The position numbers were made by a program, and so were the translations under genes. The notes below the pieces were generated by a model. It was given only the letters and a program-made list of their open reading frames with translations. It was not told where the DNA came from and ran no database searches. Shown here piece by piece: positions 55,301 through 64,000 of a DNA stretch of 64,000 bases (its first letter is position 1; each line of letters starts with the position of its first letter). Origin of the DNA: Brienomyrus brachyistius (Eukaryota > Chordata > Actinopteri > Osteoglossiformes > Mormyridae); NCBI RefSeq assembly GCF_023856365.1, contig NC_064533.1:35946118-36010117 (forward strand). Direction: 5' to 3'.

Positions 55301-58300
55301 GCTCTCACCGTGATCATCACTGAGTGGAGGACCAAGTATCGCCGGGACATGAATGCCCAGGACAACGCCGCCAAGTCCAAAGCTGTGGACTCGCTGCTCA
55401 ACTTTGAGACAGTAATACGAAAGCTCTCGTCTCTTTCTGGTACCATTGTTATCCCCGGTTTGTTTTATTCATTTGGCCCAAACTTACCTTTTACTTTACT
55501 TACTTTTTTTTGTTTAGGTTAAATATTACAATGCAGAGAGCTATGAGGTCGGCTGCTTTGAGGAGGCCGTCCTGAAGTATCAGGTGACGAGCAGACAATG
55601 TTTAAATTAATAAAATCATCGTTGATGATAGATATATGTTGAGAGAAAGCTAATGCTGAATTTCTTCTTCTTTCTCAGTCATCAGAATGGAAGACAAACG
55701 CTTCCCTGGCCTTACTCAATCAGACGCAGAACGTGATCATCGGTGCCGGCCTGCTTGCCGGCTCTCTCCTCTGTGCTTACTTTGTTTCAGAGAAAAAATT
55801 CCAGGTGTCTTTTCATTCCGATCTGAGATAGTGATATATTTGTTTCCGATACACTTTTGGTATTCTGTCTCTTGAGTTTTGGGATGTCCTGATTTAGGCG
55901 TTTAAAATGTCTGCTTGGTTGATAGGTTGGTGATTACATCCTCTTTGCGACGTATATCATCCAGTTGTACACGCCACTCAATTGGTTTGGAACCTATTAC
56001 AGGTGAGACTTGGGTGATGCGGACCCTTAATGACATGAGGAGTTGATAGCCTCGCAAAGACATCTTTAATCCACACCCCCTTCTCTCCACAGGGTGATCC
56101 AGAGGTCCTTCATTGACATGGAAAGCATGTTCAAACTCTTTGAGGAAGAGGAGGAAGTATGTCGTTTTCCACAGTGATATCAAAATATCGCACTAGGGTG
56201 TTTTGTGTCTTAAGATAAGAAGTGTGTTCTTACTTATTACTTATGTAACGCTTGGTGGTAGATGTAAAATGGCTACTTTTTGGGTGATCAGACAGGAGGA
56301 GGTCTGAGTTTTAGTGATGCGTGAGCGGAGCATGTGATGGGCGCTCGCACAGAGCCCCTCTGCTCCCCTCCTGGCCTGAGCCTTGGTCAGGGCCGGGCCC
56401 CGCTGTGGGAAAACTCTCCCCAGAAACACACAGCCGACACCCAGCACACAAAGGCTGCTCAGATCCCCTTGATATGTTAATGTCTGCAAGAATCAAAACA
56501 AAGGCATTATTTGATGTTCAGATTTCTTTTTAAGTTTGTCTTCGGGAGCTGTAGCTGTACAGTGATGGGCCGGGCGTCGCTGTGGGGGGGGGGGAAGCAC
56601 GCTTTGATGCTAACTTCAAGGTGGTTGCTAAGAGTATTCTTGACATGTTAATTCTTTAATCCACTTTGCAGGCCCAGGGGCGACCCCCCCCCCCCCCCCC
56701 CCCCCCCCTGTTGAGGCACTGTGTGTGCAGTGGCAGTCTTTGGCTCTTCTCCTTGGCTTGTGTTCGTTTTCATTGGTGACACATGGCCACTTCCTACCTC
56801 CCTTTCACATTCATTCTCTCTCCTCCATCCCCCTCCAGGTGAAGGACGACATCAATGCTGGAAACCTCCAGTTCAAGGCTGGGAAGGTGGAGTTTGAGAA
56901 CGTCCATTTCAGTTACGTTGATGGGTATGTTCGCCTTTGACATCACAGACTCTGTGTATGTGTGTGTGTACATATATATGAGTCAGGCTTAAATGTCAAC
57001 AATGTCACTATTCCAAGTTTCCATCCGGTGACAAAACTTTGCCCAAAGGTGACTTCACATGTAGAGGGTGCTAATTTTTAGGTAGGTCAGGTGGAATCAA
57101 AGCCTCCATGTAATTGCCCTTTGTCAGTACATGAAAATTTATTTAATCGTTTTTGTTTTTTAATTTACGGGATCACAAAGCGCTATGTTAAGAACAACAA
57201 TGTAAAAACCCAATTTGCCAATATGGGGGGAAAATCTGGTTTCCCTGTGTCTTCAAAAGTACAGCCACAGAAAAAAATTGAGACCACAGCACACTTTGTT
57301 TCTCTCATTTCTCAAATTTTATGTATTGTGAATAATTTTTTTGTTTTGCAAACTGCGGCCTGGTTCTTCCCTGTTTCTCATTAATGAAGGGCTTCTTCCT
57401 TCCTTTATGGGACCTCAGTCCTGCTTCTAGGAGCCTGATGCAAACTATCCTAGCAGTGCAATTCACACCTGCACTTAATGTTTCCCATTCCTTTTTAAGG
57501 TGACTTGCTGTCATCCTCCGATTTATGAGAAACTGTCCGATGAGTTTATGGTCATCTCTGGCAGTAGAAAGTTAGTGTTAGTATGTATTGATCTGTCTTT
57601 GCGTGGGAAGAGTCACATGCAATACAGACTAAGCCAAGTGGCCTCGGCTTTGGCAGCATAATGACAAAAGACAATATTTGGAACAAACTACAAAGTCCAG
57701 AGCCAATCATGGCATGGCAAAAAGAAAAAGGGCGATTGCATCGAATCTTTGGCCGGTCTGTTGTTTTGCTTATAGAAGCAAGTCACGATAATGTGATTGA
57801 ATCCAAAACAGGTGTTTTAGGCCATTAAAATGCAGCTTAATATCTGTATGGGAAGTAGTGCATGGAATAAAATAATGCGTAAGATATGTTATTGCACGTC
57901 CTTTTTAGCGTTTAACAGTGAGGAAAATACCTCTAAATTAGACAGGGTAGCATTTCAGGGAAGCAAGTACAGATGTACTATTCTCATGCATTTTAATTTT
58001 TATAGGCCCTGGTGCAGCTGTACATTTTAATTCACCCAGATGTTTCAGGTGGTCTTTCCTCTCATGGTCCATATTGTTCATCTGATGAAACATTATTATG
58101 TAGCTTTGATCCCCCTTCTCTCCTTCTCCCCCCCCCCCCCCCCCCAATCCCTCCCCAAGGTTCTGTGGGCTGGAATCTAAGAACAAACAGAAATCTCTGT
58201 CACAGCTGTGTTGTGCTACACTCTGATGTATAATATATGTTTTAAAAATGTCGCTGTAGGAAGGAGATCCTCAAGGACATCTCATTCACTGTGATGCCTG

Positions 58301-58663
58301 GGCAGACCGTAGCTCTGGTAGGTTTATAACCTCACTGCATTTCATTTGTGGTTTTCGTGATCTCTCTGGAGATAAGGTGCCTATCAATTTCCAGCATTAT
58401 GTCCTGTACCTCTTCAGATTTAGTCTTCTTTTTAGCATAATAGTACTTGCAGATATTCCTGAAAGGTCTCGCCCAGTAAGGGTGTCAAAGATGGCACTCT
58501 ACCTTACTACTTTCCACTCTCTGCTCACTTCTCTCCTGTTCCGTTCTGCCGTCTCCAGGTTGGCCAGTCAGGCTCGGGTAAAAGCACCATCATCCGCCTG
58601 CTCTTCCGCTTCTACAATGTCCAGGGAGGCTGCATCCGCATCGACGGCCAAGACATCTCAAAG
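48795..58663 (+). CDS. abcb6: ATP-binding cassette transporter ABCB6, 5' three quarters
   Basis: ABCB6 is a homodimeric half transporter that binds porphyrins and heme; it has been placed in mitochondrial outer membrane, endolysosomes and plasma membrane. Fourteen coding exons join with all phases agreeing into 648 codons: an N-terminal membrane domain TMD0 (residues 1 to about 200), a six-helix ABC transmembrane domain (about 230-560), and the start of the nucleotide-binding domain with Walker [10 protein letters not shown] (residues 615-623). Human ABCB6 is 842 residues, so about 195 are missing: Q-loop, signature, Walker B, H-loop. Like the human protein it has an N-Y-C start motif (Asn6, Cys8) and Cys26, residues tied in the family to unusual N-glycosylation and folding. 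The core ([50 protein letters not shown]) is almost the same as human. Teleosts have two abcb6 genes; which one this is cannot be told. Confidence 0.96.
49670..49690. repeat. Poly-T tract
   Basis: Run of about 21 T in abcb6 intron 2; may be the end of a reverse-strand retroelement copy, but no body is recognised. Confidence 0.9.
50053..50074. repeat. (TTA)n microsatellite
   Basis: Seven TTA units in intron 2. Confidence 0.9.
50219..50369. mobile_element. Short hAT-like fold-back MITE, about 150 bp
   Basis: The left end CTGGGGTAGGCAGCCCTGAC pairs with ATCAGGGTTGCCTACTCCAG at the right; the inner AGGTTTTCTGTCCTACCTGG pairs with ACCAGGTAGGATGGAAAACC. Flanking octamers CCTTATCA and CCATCACA match at five positions, weak support for an 8-bp hAT duplication. 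Confidence 0.65.
50477..50614 (+). CDS. abcb6: abcb6 exon 3
   Basis: Acceptor ATCACCACAG, donor GTAATC; 46 codons, phase 0 both ends: [20 protein letters not shown], then [20 protein letters not shown]. It matches human [26 protein letters not shown] and following; the last TMD0 helix and the linker. Confidence 0.93.
51336..51440. repeat. 21-bp minisatellite, five units
   Basis: Units based on ACAATGACTATGCGAAACAAA, with substitutions. Because 21 is a multiple of three both strands stay open across it, giving spurious repetitive ORFs. It is in abcb6 intron 3. Confidence 0.85.
51857..52046 (+). CDS. abcb6: abcb6 exon 4: start of ABC transmembrane domain
   Basis: Acceptor TGCCTCCCAG, donor GTAAGA, ends phase 1. 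[60 protein letters not shown] then KNI. The WPRGS and [13 protein letters not shown] segments are family hallmarks at the first core helix. Confidence 0.94.
54529..54621 (+). CDS. abcb6: abcb6 exon 5
   Basis: Acceptor GTGCTCGACAG, donor GTAGGT, phase 1 in and out. (V)[30 protein letters not shown]. Human has [30 protein letters not shown] at this place. The intron before it is 2.5 kb with several poly-C stretches. Confidence 0.93.
54742..54934 (+). CDS. abcb6: abcb6 exon 6
   Basis: Acceptor CCCATCCCCCAG, donor [69 protein letters not shown]. The [17 protein letters not shown] segment is the highly conserved first coupling-helix region. Confidence 0.95.
55101..55222 (+). CDS. abcb6: abcb6 exon 7
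   Basis: Acceptor CTCTCCCCAG, donor [46 protein letters not shown]: two membrane helices with the family NAWFGLIVF loop. Confidence 0.95.
55302..55411 (+). CDS. abcb6: abcb6 exon 8
   Basis: Acceptor TTCACTCCTCAG; donor GTAATA at 55412 after GAGACA, so the open frame running on past 55411 (VIRKLSS) is intron. [37 protein letters not shown]. Second cytoplasmic loop. Confidence 0.92.
55518..55583 (+). CDS. abcb6: abcb6 exon 9, 66 nt
   Basis: Acceptor TTTTTGTTTAG, donor [26 protein letters not shown] then YQ; human has [22 protein letters not shown]. Joins exon 8 in phase 0. Confidence 0.94.
55679..55804 (+). CDS. abcb6: abcb6 exon 10
   Basis: Acceptor TCTTTCTCAG, donor [48 protein letters not shown]. 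Matches human [35 protein letters not shown] region; fifth core helix. Confidence 0.95.
55926..56002 (+). CDS. abcb6: abcb6 exon 11
   Basis: Acceptor TTGGTTGATAG, donor [31 protein letters not shown] plus two bases. Sixth core helix (human [24 protein letters not shown]). Confidence 0.95.
56093..56156 (+). CDS. abcb6: abcb6 exon 12, 64 nt
   Basis: Acceptor CTTCTCTCCACAG, donor GTATGT at 56157 chosen so that phase 0 joins exon 13. (R)[20 protein letters not shown]: linker to the nucleotide-binding domain. Confidence 0.92.
56684..56708. repeat. Poly-C tract, 25 bp
   Basis: Uninterrupted C-run in abcb6 intron 12, about 130 bp before exon 13. Length is likely variable and prone to sequencing error. 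Confidence 0.9.
56839..56924 (+). CDS. abcb6: abcb6 exon 13: start of nucleotide-binding domain
   Basis: Acceptor CCCCCTCCAG, donor [43 protein letters not shown] carries the A-loop aromatic (Tyr) that stacks on the adenine ring in ABC ATPases. Confidence 0.94.
57240..57550 (-). pseudogene. Tc1-like transposase N-terminal fragment in intron 13
   Basis: The - strand reads [55 protein letters not shown], the helix-turn-helix and RKKP block plus the ARLxFAK(xH) segment of Tc1-type transposases. It is about 200 bp homologous to 38535-38745. The flank ACAGAAAAAAATTGAGACCA resembles the sub-terminal part of such elements. No catalytic domain. Confidence 0.7.
58128..58145. repeat. Poly-C tract
   Basis: Run of 18 C in abcb6 intron 13, about 115 bp before exon 14. 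Confidence 0.9.
58260..58317 (+). CDS. abcb6: abcb6 exon 14, 58 nt
   Basis: Acceptor GTCGCTGTAG, donor GTAGGT. (G)[19 protein letters not shown]; human has [19 protein letters not shown]. Confidence 0.94.
58559..58663 (+). CDS. abcb6: abcb6 exon 15: Walker A
   Basis: Acceptor GCCGTCTCCAG, donor GTGAGG, phase 0. [44 protein letters not shown] is the Walker A P-loop with the ATP-binding Lys at codon 621. Last abcb6 exon in the window; no sequence for the Q-loop, LSGGE signature or Walker B is found downstream. Confidence 0.95.
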
Positions 58664-59944
58664 GTGAGGCTAGTTATGGAAAGTGCAGCGTGGGCACCGA
58701 TGGTGGGACGGGCGACAGCAGATGATGTTCGTTTTTAATGTGGTGGAGGAGGAATGACGCAACTCAAGCTTGCTGACTTTATGGGTTTCCATTATTAGTT
58801 CATAGCAGTTTGGTTCAAAGATTTCTTTTCGCATTGCAGCATGGGGTATATGTGATTGAAAACAGTGCAAAATCCTGTGTGCATAAGTATAGAGCTGTCA
58901 CAATTACTCGACTTGAACTCGATTATTAAAAAGCATCGATTAAAATTTTCCTTCTCGATTACCCGGCAATACGGCAGAAGGTGGACGGCACATGCAGGAT
59001 GAGGGTCCAGATACAGAGCGAAGGCACCATTTGTGTGGAAGCACTTCATGTTAAAAGTGAATGAGAATGCAGATGTCTGTCAGTACTGCAAAGCAGAACT
59101 TGAATATCACCGTGTCACGACTGCCACATCTTAAAAGAAGACATTCTGGTTTGAGGGACCCTCCCAATAACGAGAGGTTATTCATAGATATGTCCCATTT
59201 AGCCTCTCGGAGTAGCCTAGCCTGCCTTTGTCATCACTTTGGCTTAATTTATTTTGCATATTGTGATTCTTGTATGTCAGAATAATCGATAAAACGAAGG
59301 TTACCCCATCGCTTAGCCAAGTCATTTTGCATGATAGCGTACATAAAACCCATCAAAAAATAACTTCAATTATTTTTGTTAACATATTGCTTGTTATGAG
59401 ACTAGAAGAAAATTGCGATATTTAGGAGTTGAAAATGAACTACACAGCCAAATGTAGAGTCAAATATATCTAGTTTTAACTTATTTGACAGACTGTTGGC
59501 AGATAATACCTTGGTGCCAACAAATCCCTTGCTTTTTGCTCAATGTTACTATAAAATACAAAATATTTCCATATAGCAGAATATGAATGACTTCATAACC
59601 GGTTCCTTTTTGCCTTTCTTTTCGTCACTCATTTTTTGCTTAATTTTTCACAAAACCACCACACAATCTATGAATCAGTCCAACAGAAAGCATGCAGTGC
59701 TTTTGCAAAAGCAGCGGCCGTAAACTTTAGACATATTTTTTAAAACCTATATTAGATAATGCTGAAAATGAAGCTTCGTTAAAATTGCAAAGCTTGCTAA
59801 TTTTGGTTTACTATGTCGAAGTAAATGTTTTGGCGCAACTTATTGATGGTGTGAACTCAGCAAACTATTTCGGTCCTTGCAATGTGATGATTCATGTGCA
59901 AAAAATGCCATGTTGATATTAACATCGCACGTCGTGCAAGCCTC

Positions 59945-60130
59945 GCGATACAGGGGTGCACTGGGTAGCACCCTCACTAGACACCGACGCTTGCGTTAAT
60001 TGAGTTTGCATGTTCTCCGTGTATGGGTGCCTTTTCAGCAGATTCGCCGATTTGCTTATACTGTTCAAAAACATTAAACTTAAGTGAATTGGAGATGCCT
60101 TAATTGACCATATGTGAAATTGAGTGTGTA
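59945..60130 (+). repeat. Degenerate SINE copy
   Basis: GGGGTGCACTGGGTAGCACC (head), GAGTTTGCATGTTCTCCGTG, GTTCAAAAACATTAAACTTA and TGAGTGTGTACCCTGCAACG keep the order of the GGAT-tailed SINE. It lies just before the well-preserved copy. Confidence 0.6.
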
Positions 60131-60213
60131 CCCTGCAACGTGTGGTTGATTTCTGCCTTGCGCCAATTACAATGTATATGTTATGTTGTATACAAACAAT
60201 TACTCGATGAATC

Positions 60214-60574
60214 GGGGCGGCATGATGGTGCAGGGGTTAGCACTGTTGCCTCACACCTCTGGGACCCGGGTTTGAGTCTCCGCCTGGGTCGCATGTGTGT
60301 GGAGTTTGCATGTTCTCCCCATGTCGTCGTGGGGTTTCCTCCGGGTACTCCGGTTTCCCCCCCACAGTCCAAAAACATGCTGAGGCTAATTGGAGTTGCT
60401 AAATTGCCCGTAGGTGTGCATGTGTGAGTGAATGGTGTGTGAGTGTGCCCTGTGATGGGCTGGCCCCCCATCCTGGGTTGTTCCCTGCCTCGTGCCCATT
60501 GCTTCCGGGATAGGCTCCGGACCCCCTGCGACCCAGTAGGATAAGCGGTTTGGAAAATGGATGGATGGATGGAT
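60214..60574 (+). repeat. Full-length tRNA-like SINE, reference copy
   Basis: The head has a pol III A-box match TGGTGCAGGGG (60226-60236) and a B-box match GGGTTTGAGTCTC (60268-60280). The body contains GTGTGTGGAGTTTGCATGTT, CCCACAGTCCAAAAACATGC, TGTGATGGGCTGGCCCCCCA and GCTTCCGGGATAGGCTCCGG, and it ends in (GGAT)n. About 360 bp. It is the best preserved of more than a dozen copies in the window and serves as their reference. Confidence 0.9.
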
Positions 60575-63162
60575 CTGCTGCTGTCCAAAGTGGCCTGCAA
60601 TTTTAAGCTGTTTACAATACTGCAGATTTCTTGTTTGAGGGCCCTTCCTGGAGCTTTATCCTGTAACTTTAAGGTGCTGGGCATTAACCTCTATGCTACA
60701 ATCTGCCCTGCTGTATGTTTCATAGATTGAAGTAAATTGTTTATAAATTCTCTCCTTGCACATAAAAGGCTTCATTCCTATTTAAAACCACTGAAATAGT
60801 TTTTCTTGTTCAGCCGAGATATCTTCCTGTTATGTATGTAGTGGTATAGGGGTTTAAACTGATTAAAAAAGATTCTGATATTATGTTAAAGTTTGCAGAC
60901 TTAGTTTTCACCACATGGAGTGATAAGAGATGACGTGGCCTTTGAAGTCTCTTCCGTTGGGTGTGGGTTGAAAGTTGTTGAGTTGTTTCACCTGCGATTT
61001 ATTTACGTTTATTTCCCTCTTCTAAAATCTTCCAGTTTAGTCACTTGTTTGTTCTCGATGGTTTTACGCAGTATTATGAACCATTATCATTGTCATGCCT
61101 TTGCTCATCACCATTGTAGCAGTATAGGTAGACCAAGATAACATTCAGACCTGGTATCTCCTGCCACTTCACCTTATCTGGAAAAATTGTTCTGAAGAGG
61201 TTGTAAATAATGGTAGGAAAAACCAACTGCATTTAGTGTACTTGGAACCCTTCTGCATGGCTGAGTTTTCCATATTCTGCACATTTTTTCCATGTCCAAG
61301 CTGTGGTAGATGGTCTCAAACAGCTAGACTCAGCCAGTGCTGGTGGGGCCCCCTTTGGGTTTGCATCCTGTGATGGTACCTGACTATTTAGCAGTGCTCA
61401 CAGCTTGCTACATCTTATGAAGATGAACAGAAATCAGTGCTTACCGCCAGACACACCTGTCGGGAGAGATTAGAGCAGGCCGTGTAATTACTTGCCGCAA
61501 GTGTGGCTTAATCACCCAACGAGCGTAGCTGTTGACACATGTATAATGACAGTGTTGAAATGCCCAACTTGCCTGTATTGCTCCTAGTCAGAGGATCATG
61601 TTTCCAGTTCTCTACCTCAAGGTCGGTAAACGGGGTTTAGCAGGATGCCTAACATGACTTATCGATGTTTTGGAAAAACCAGAGAGGATGGACAAGTCAT
61701 TGCAGTGAGGGCAGGGTTGTAAGGCTTCTTTAGAGGGCAGAAGGAACCATGTAAGCCCTCCATGATGAAGAGAAGATGTTGAACTGCTACGTATGCAGTA
61801 TTACACCAAGCCTTTCATCCACCGTATTGGTGCATAGTCTTCCATCTGGTACAATACTGCATGCGTACTGTCTACGCTCTTTTGCTATGTTTATCATGGT
61901 TGGGTGAGCTGTTGTTGGCTGCAATGTTTGTGATTAAGGTAATAAATCCTTTAGGATTACCAAAACTGAAAGAAACAGATCCAGAGAGGAAGGACGAATC
62001 AAGTAAAGCCCCAGACTGGGAGAAGTTTATGTAGAAGCTATACTGCTCATTATTTGCTGTGCTACTTTTGTCCTACATTTTCTCATGAGCATCTAAATTC
62101 TAAATGCATTTTAAATGTACGTTTGTTTAAATTCTGCATTTGGCATCCTGAGTCACTGGGAGAGCTGACCACTAGAGCGAGTGACAGGCTCATGTAACAC
62201 TAGGAAGTTGCATATATGACCCACCTGCGCACCTTGAAAGCTGTTTTATGCTGGTTGAAGGCCTCGGCACACATATCTGTCCTGCTCCTCGTGGCTATTC
62301 TGACTGCAGCACAAAGCTATCAGTTGACATGTTGCTCTTCAAAGAATGATTCTGTCTAAGGTACTTCCTGGAAAATGCAGAGACGTAGTTCTTTGGTACA
62401 GTGTGCACTTTCAACGCAAAATACCAGGCTAGCACGTTGGAGCACGGTACGGAAGGTCTGATGCTCATTTCCGTGGGGATTCTGAAGAGGGGCCGAGAGA
62501 TTTGGGAATTGAGGGGAAGGTTTGTGGTGGGGGGGTTGGGGGGGTAGGACGCTAACAAGGCCCAAGATGAAAGGGGTGTGAAATATTTAACATTTTCGTA
62601 AAAGACAGAGGGTCACAAATGTTTCTTTTCAAAGGAATTATGCGGGGCTTTTGATGATAGAAAATCAAAGTTGTTTGCCAGTGTGCCTTTAGGAGCTGCC
62701 TGCTGGGCCTCATTGATCTGTAAGTGATGGACGCGAGGCCTGGTGTGCCCAGACCCTGCCTGGGAACACGCAGGCGTCACCTGTGCTATCAGGAATGTCA
62801 CCTGTTCCAAATCTGCACATCACATTCACCAGCCTGTGGAAATTCCGTCAGCATAGAAACTCACCTGTATGCTTGGATTTCGGGGCAGGGAGGCAGTCCG
62901 CATTATCAAATGGATCTTGTATGTTTTCCCAGGGGTGTTGTTTTAAATTTCTGGTTATGATTAACGCATTGCACTACATTAACATGTGTTTAGCCACGAG
63001 TCGAAGTATGAGGGATTAAGTGCTTTGTAAAACAAGTTGCTATTACCTACTGTAAGTAATATATTGCACTTACCTTTCCAAAGACAACATTTAAATTTAA
63101 TTAGTAATGTATTAATGCTAGTGCAGAGGTGTCAGCAGTGACTGGCAAGAACTTGAATTGGG

Positions 63163-64000
63163 GAAGGGCCGAGCACAAGAGCGACATGCTGCAGGTGTCG
63201 GCTGAACCAGGGAAGGGCCGAGCACAAGAGCGACATGCTGCAGGTGTCGGCTGAACCAGGGAAGGGCCGAGCACAAGAGCGACATGCTGCAGGTGTCGGC
63301 TGAACCAGGGAAGGGCCGAGCACAAGAGCGACATGCTGCAGGTGTTGGCTGAACCAGGGAAAATCCCAGTGCAGAAGCGATGTGCTGCGGGTGTCAGCCA
63401 TGTCAGTGAAGGGCCGAGCGTAAGAGCAGGGTGCCGAAGGCGTCGGCTGCACCCAGAAACTGCCCAGTGTGGAAGCAACATGCCACAGGTGTCAGCCGAG
63501 CCGGGAAGAGCCTGGCGCAGGAGCAACGTGCCATAGGTTATAGCTGAGCCAGGGAAGGGCCGAGCGCAACAGTGACGTGCCGTAGGTATTGGCTGAGCGC
63601 AAGAGCAACGTGCCATAGGTTATAGCTGAGCCAGGGAAGGGCCGAGCGCAACAGTGACGTGCCGTAGGTATTGGCTGAGCGCAAGAGCAACGTGCCGTAG
63701 GTATTGGCCGAGCGCAAGAGCAACGTGCCGTAGGTATTGACTGAGCCAGGGAAGGGCTGAGTGCAACAGTGACGTGCTGTAGGTATTGGCTGAGTGCAAG
63801 AGCGATGTGCCGTAGGTATTGGTTGAGCGCAAGAGCGACGTGCCGTAGGTATTGGCTGAGCGCAAGAGCGACGTGCCGTAGGTATTGGCTGAGCCAGGGA
63901 AGGGCTGAGCTCAAGAGCGACGTGCTGTAGGTATTGGCTGAGTGCAAGAGCGACGTGCCGTAGGTATTGGCTGAGCGCAAGAGCGACGTGCCGTAGGTAT
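63163..64000. repeat. GC-rich minisatellite with 49- and 33-bp units
   Basis: From 63163 four units of exactly 49 bp (core GGGCCGAGCACAAGAGCGAC, ATGCTGCAGGTGTCGGCTGA). After about 63540 mostly 33-bp units (core GAGCGCAAGAGCGACGTGCC, GTAGGTATTGGCT) mixed with 49-bp ones that carry an extra 16 bp (CAGGGAAGGGCTGAG type). It continues past the window. Long ORFs on both strands here are by-products of the repeat. Confidence 0.95.

Larger units (their letters stand above)
58664..64000 (+). other. abcb6 intron 15, incomplete
   Basis: At least 5.3 kb, far longer than the 100-300 bp introns of the core domain. It holds two SINE copies and a minisatellite. 58664-59944, 60575-63162: no other gene or repeat family recognised. 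Confidence 0.75.

Noticed and set aside
60226..60280. A and B boxes considered as a tRNA gene
   Set aside because: No cloverleaf or anticodon arm can be drawn; the boxes belong to the SINE head.
63101..63980. ORFs of 162-171 codons on the - strand with repetitive Ala/Ser/Cys-rich protein
   Set aside because: They are translations of the minisatellite; the 49-bp unit is not a multiple of three, so no stable protein repeat exists.

Overview
This is vertebrate, almost certainly teleost, genomic DNA. Coding sequence is split into short GT-AG exons, and the spaces between are filled with microsatellites, poly-C tracts, tRNA-like SINEs, fold-back MITEs and decayed Tc1, LINE and LTR elements. A SINE family with repeated GGAT 3' ends and a fish-type neuropilin and ABC transporter point to a ray-finned fish. 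Species and nrp2 paralogue (a or b) cannot be decided from the window.

Layout. (1) 1-12.9 kb, + strand: the 3' end of a neuropilin-2 gene. It contains the last part of the MAM domain, a short linker exon, the b-type alternative terminal exon (its own transmembrane segment, tail and stop at 3.17 kb), a 63-nt optional exon at 10.2 kb, and the a-type terminal exon (second transmembrane segment and tail, stop at 11.37 kb) with a 3' UTR and AATAAA near 12.87 kb. All junctions are phase 1, so the a and b tails are interchangeable. The 6 kb intron between the tails also holds, on the - strand, a small set of exon-like ORFs with good splice sites that I cannot assign to any family.

(2) 12.9-46.9 kb: about 34 kb in which I recognise no host gene. 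It is a mosaic of repeats: a 245-bp dispersed repeat pair, a Tc1 transposase pseudogene, SINE copies, a perfect-TIR MITE at 31.7 kb, a solo LTR at 37.5 kb, a 43-bp near-palindromic satellite interrupted by a 240-bp insertion with a perfect target duplication, LTR-element remains at 41.3-42.5 kb, a second Tc1 fragment, and a LINE split by a Harbinger-like MITE at 45.5-46.2 kb.

(3) 46.9-64 kb, + strand: the 5' three quarters of abcb6, a half-ABC transporter linked to porphyrin and heme handling. There is a promoter-like region, a non-coding exon, and fourteen coding exons giving 648 in-frame codons, up to and including the Walker A loop. The remaining nucleotide-binding-domain exons lie beyond the window; the last intron seen is at least 5.3 kb long and ends in a 33/49-bp minisatellite that runs off the edge.

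The two genes have no evident functional link: one is a guidance and growth-factor co-receptor, the other a membrane transporter. Their human orthologues are both on chromosome 2q, so the pairing may reflect old synteny (inference). The least explained signals are the antisense exon cluster inside nrp2, the four-cysteine extension of the b-type tail, and the 43-bp palindromic satellite.
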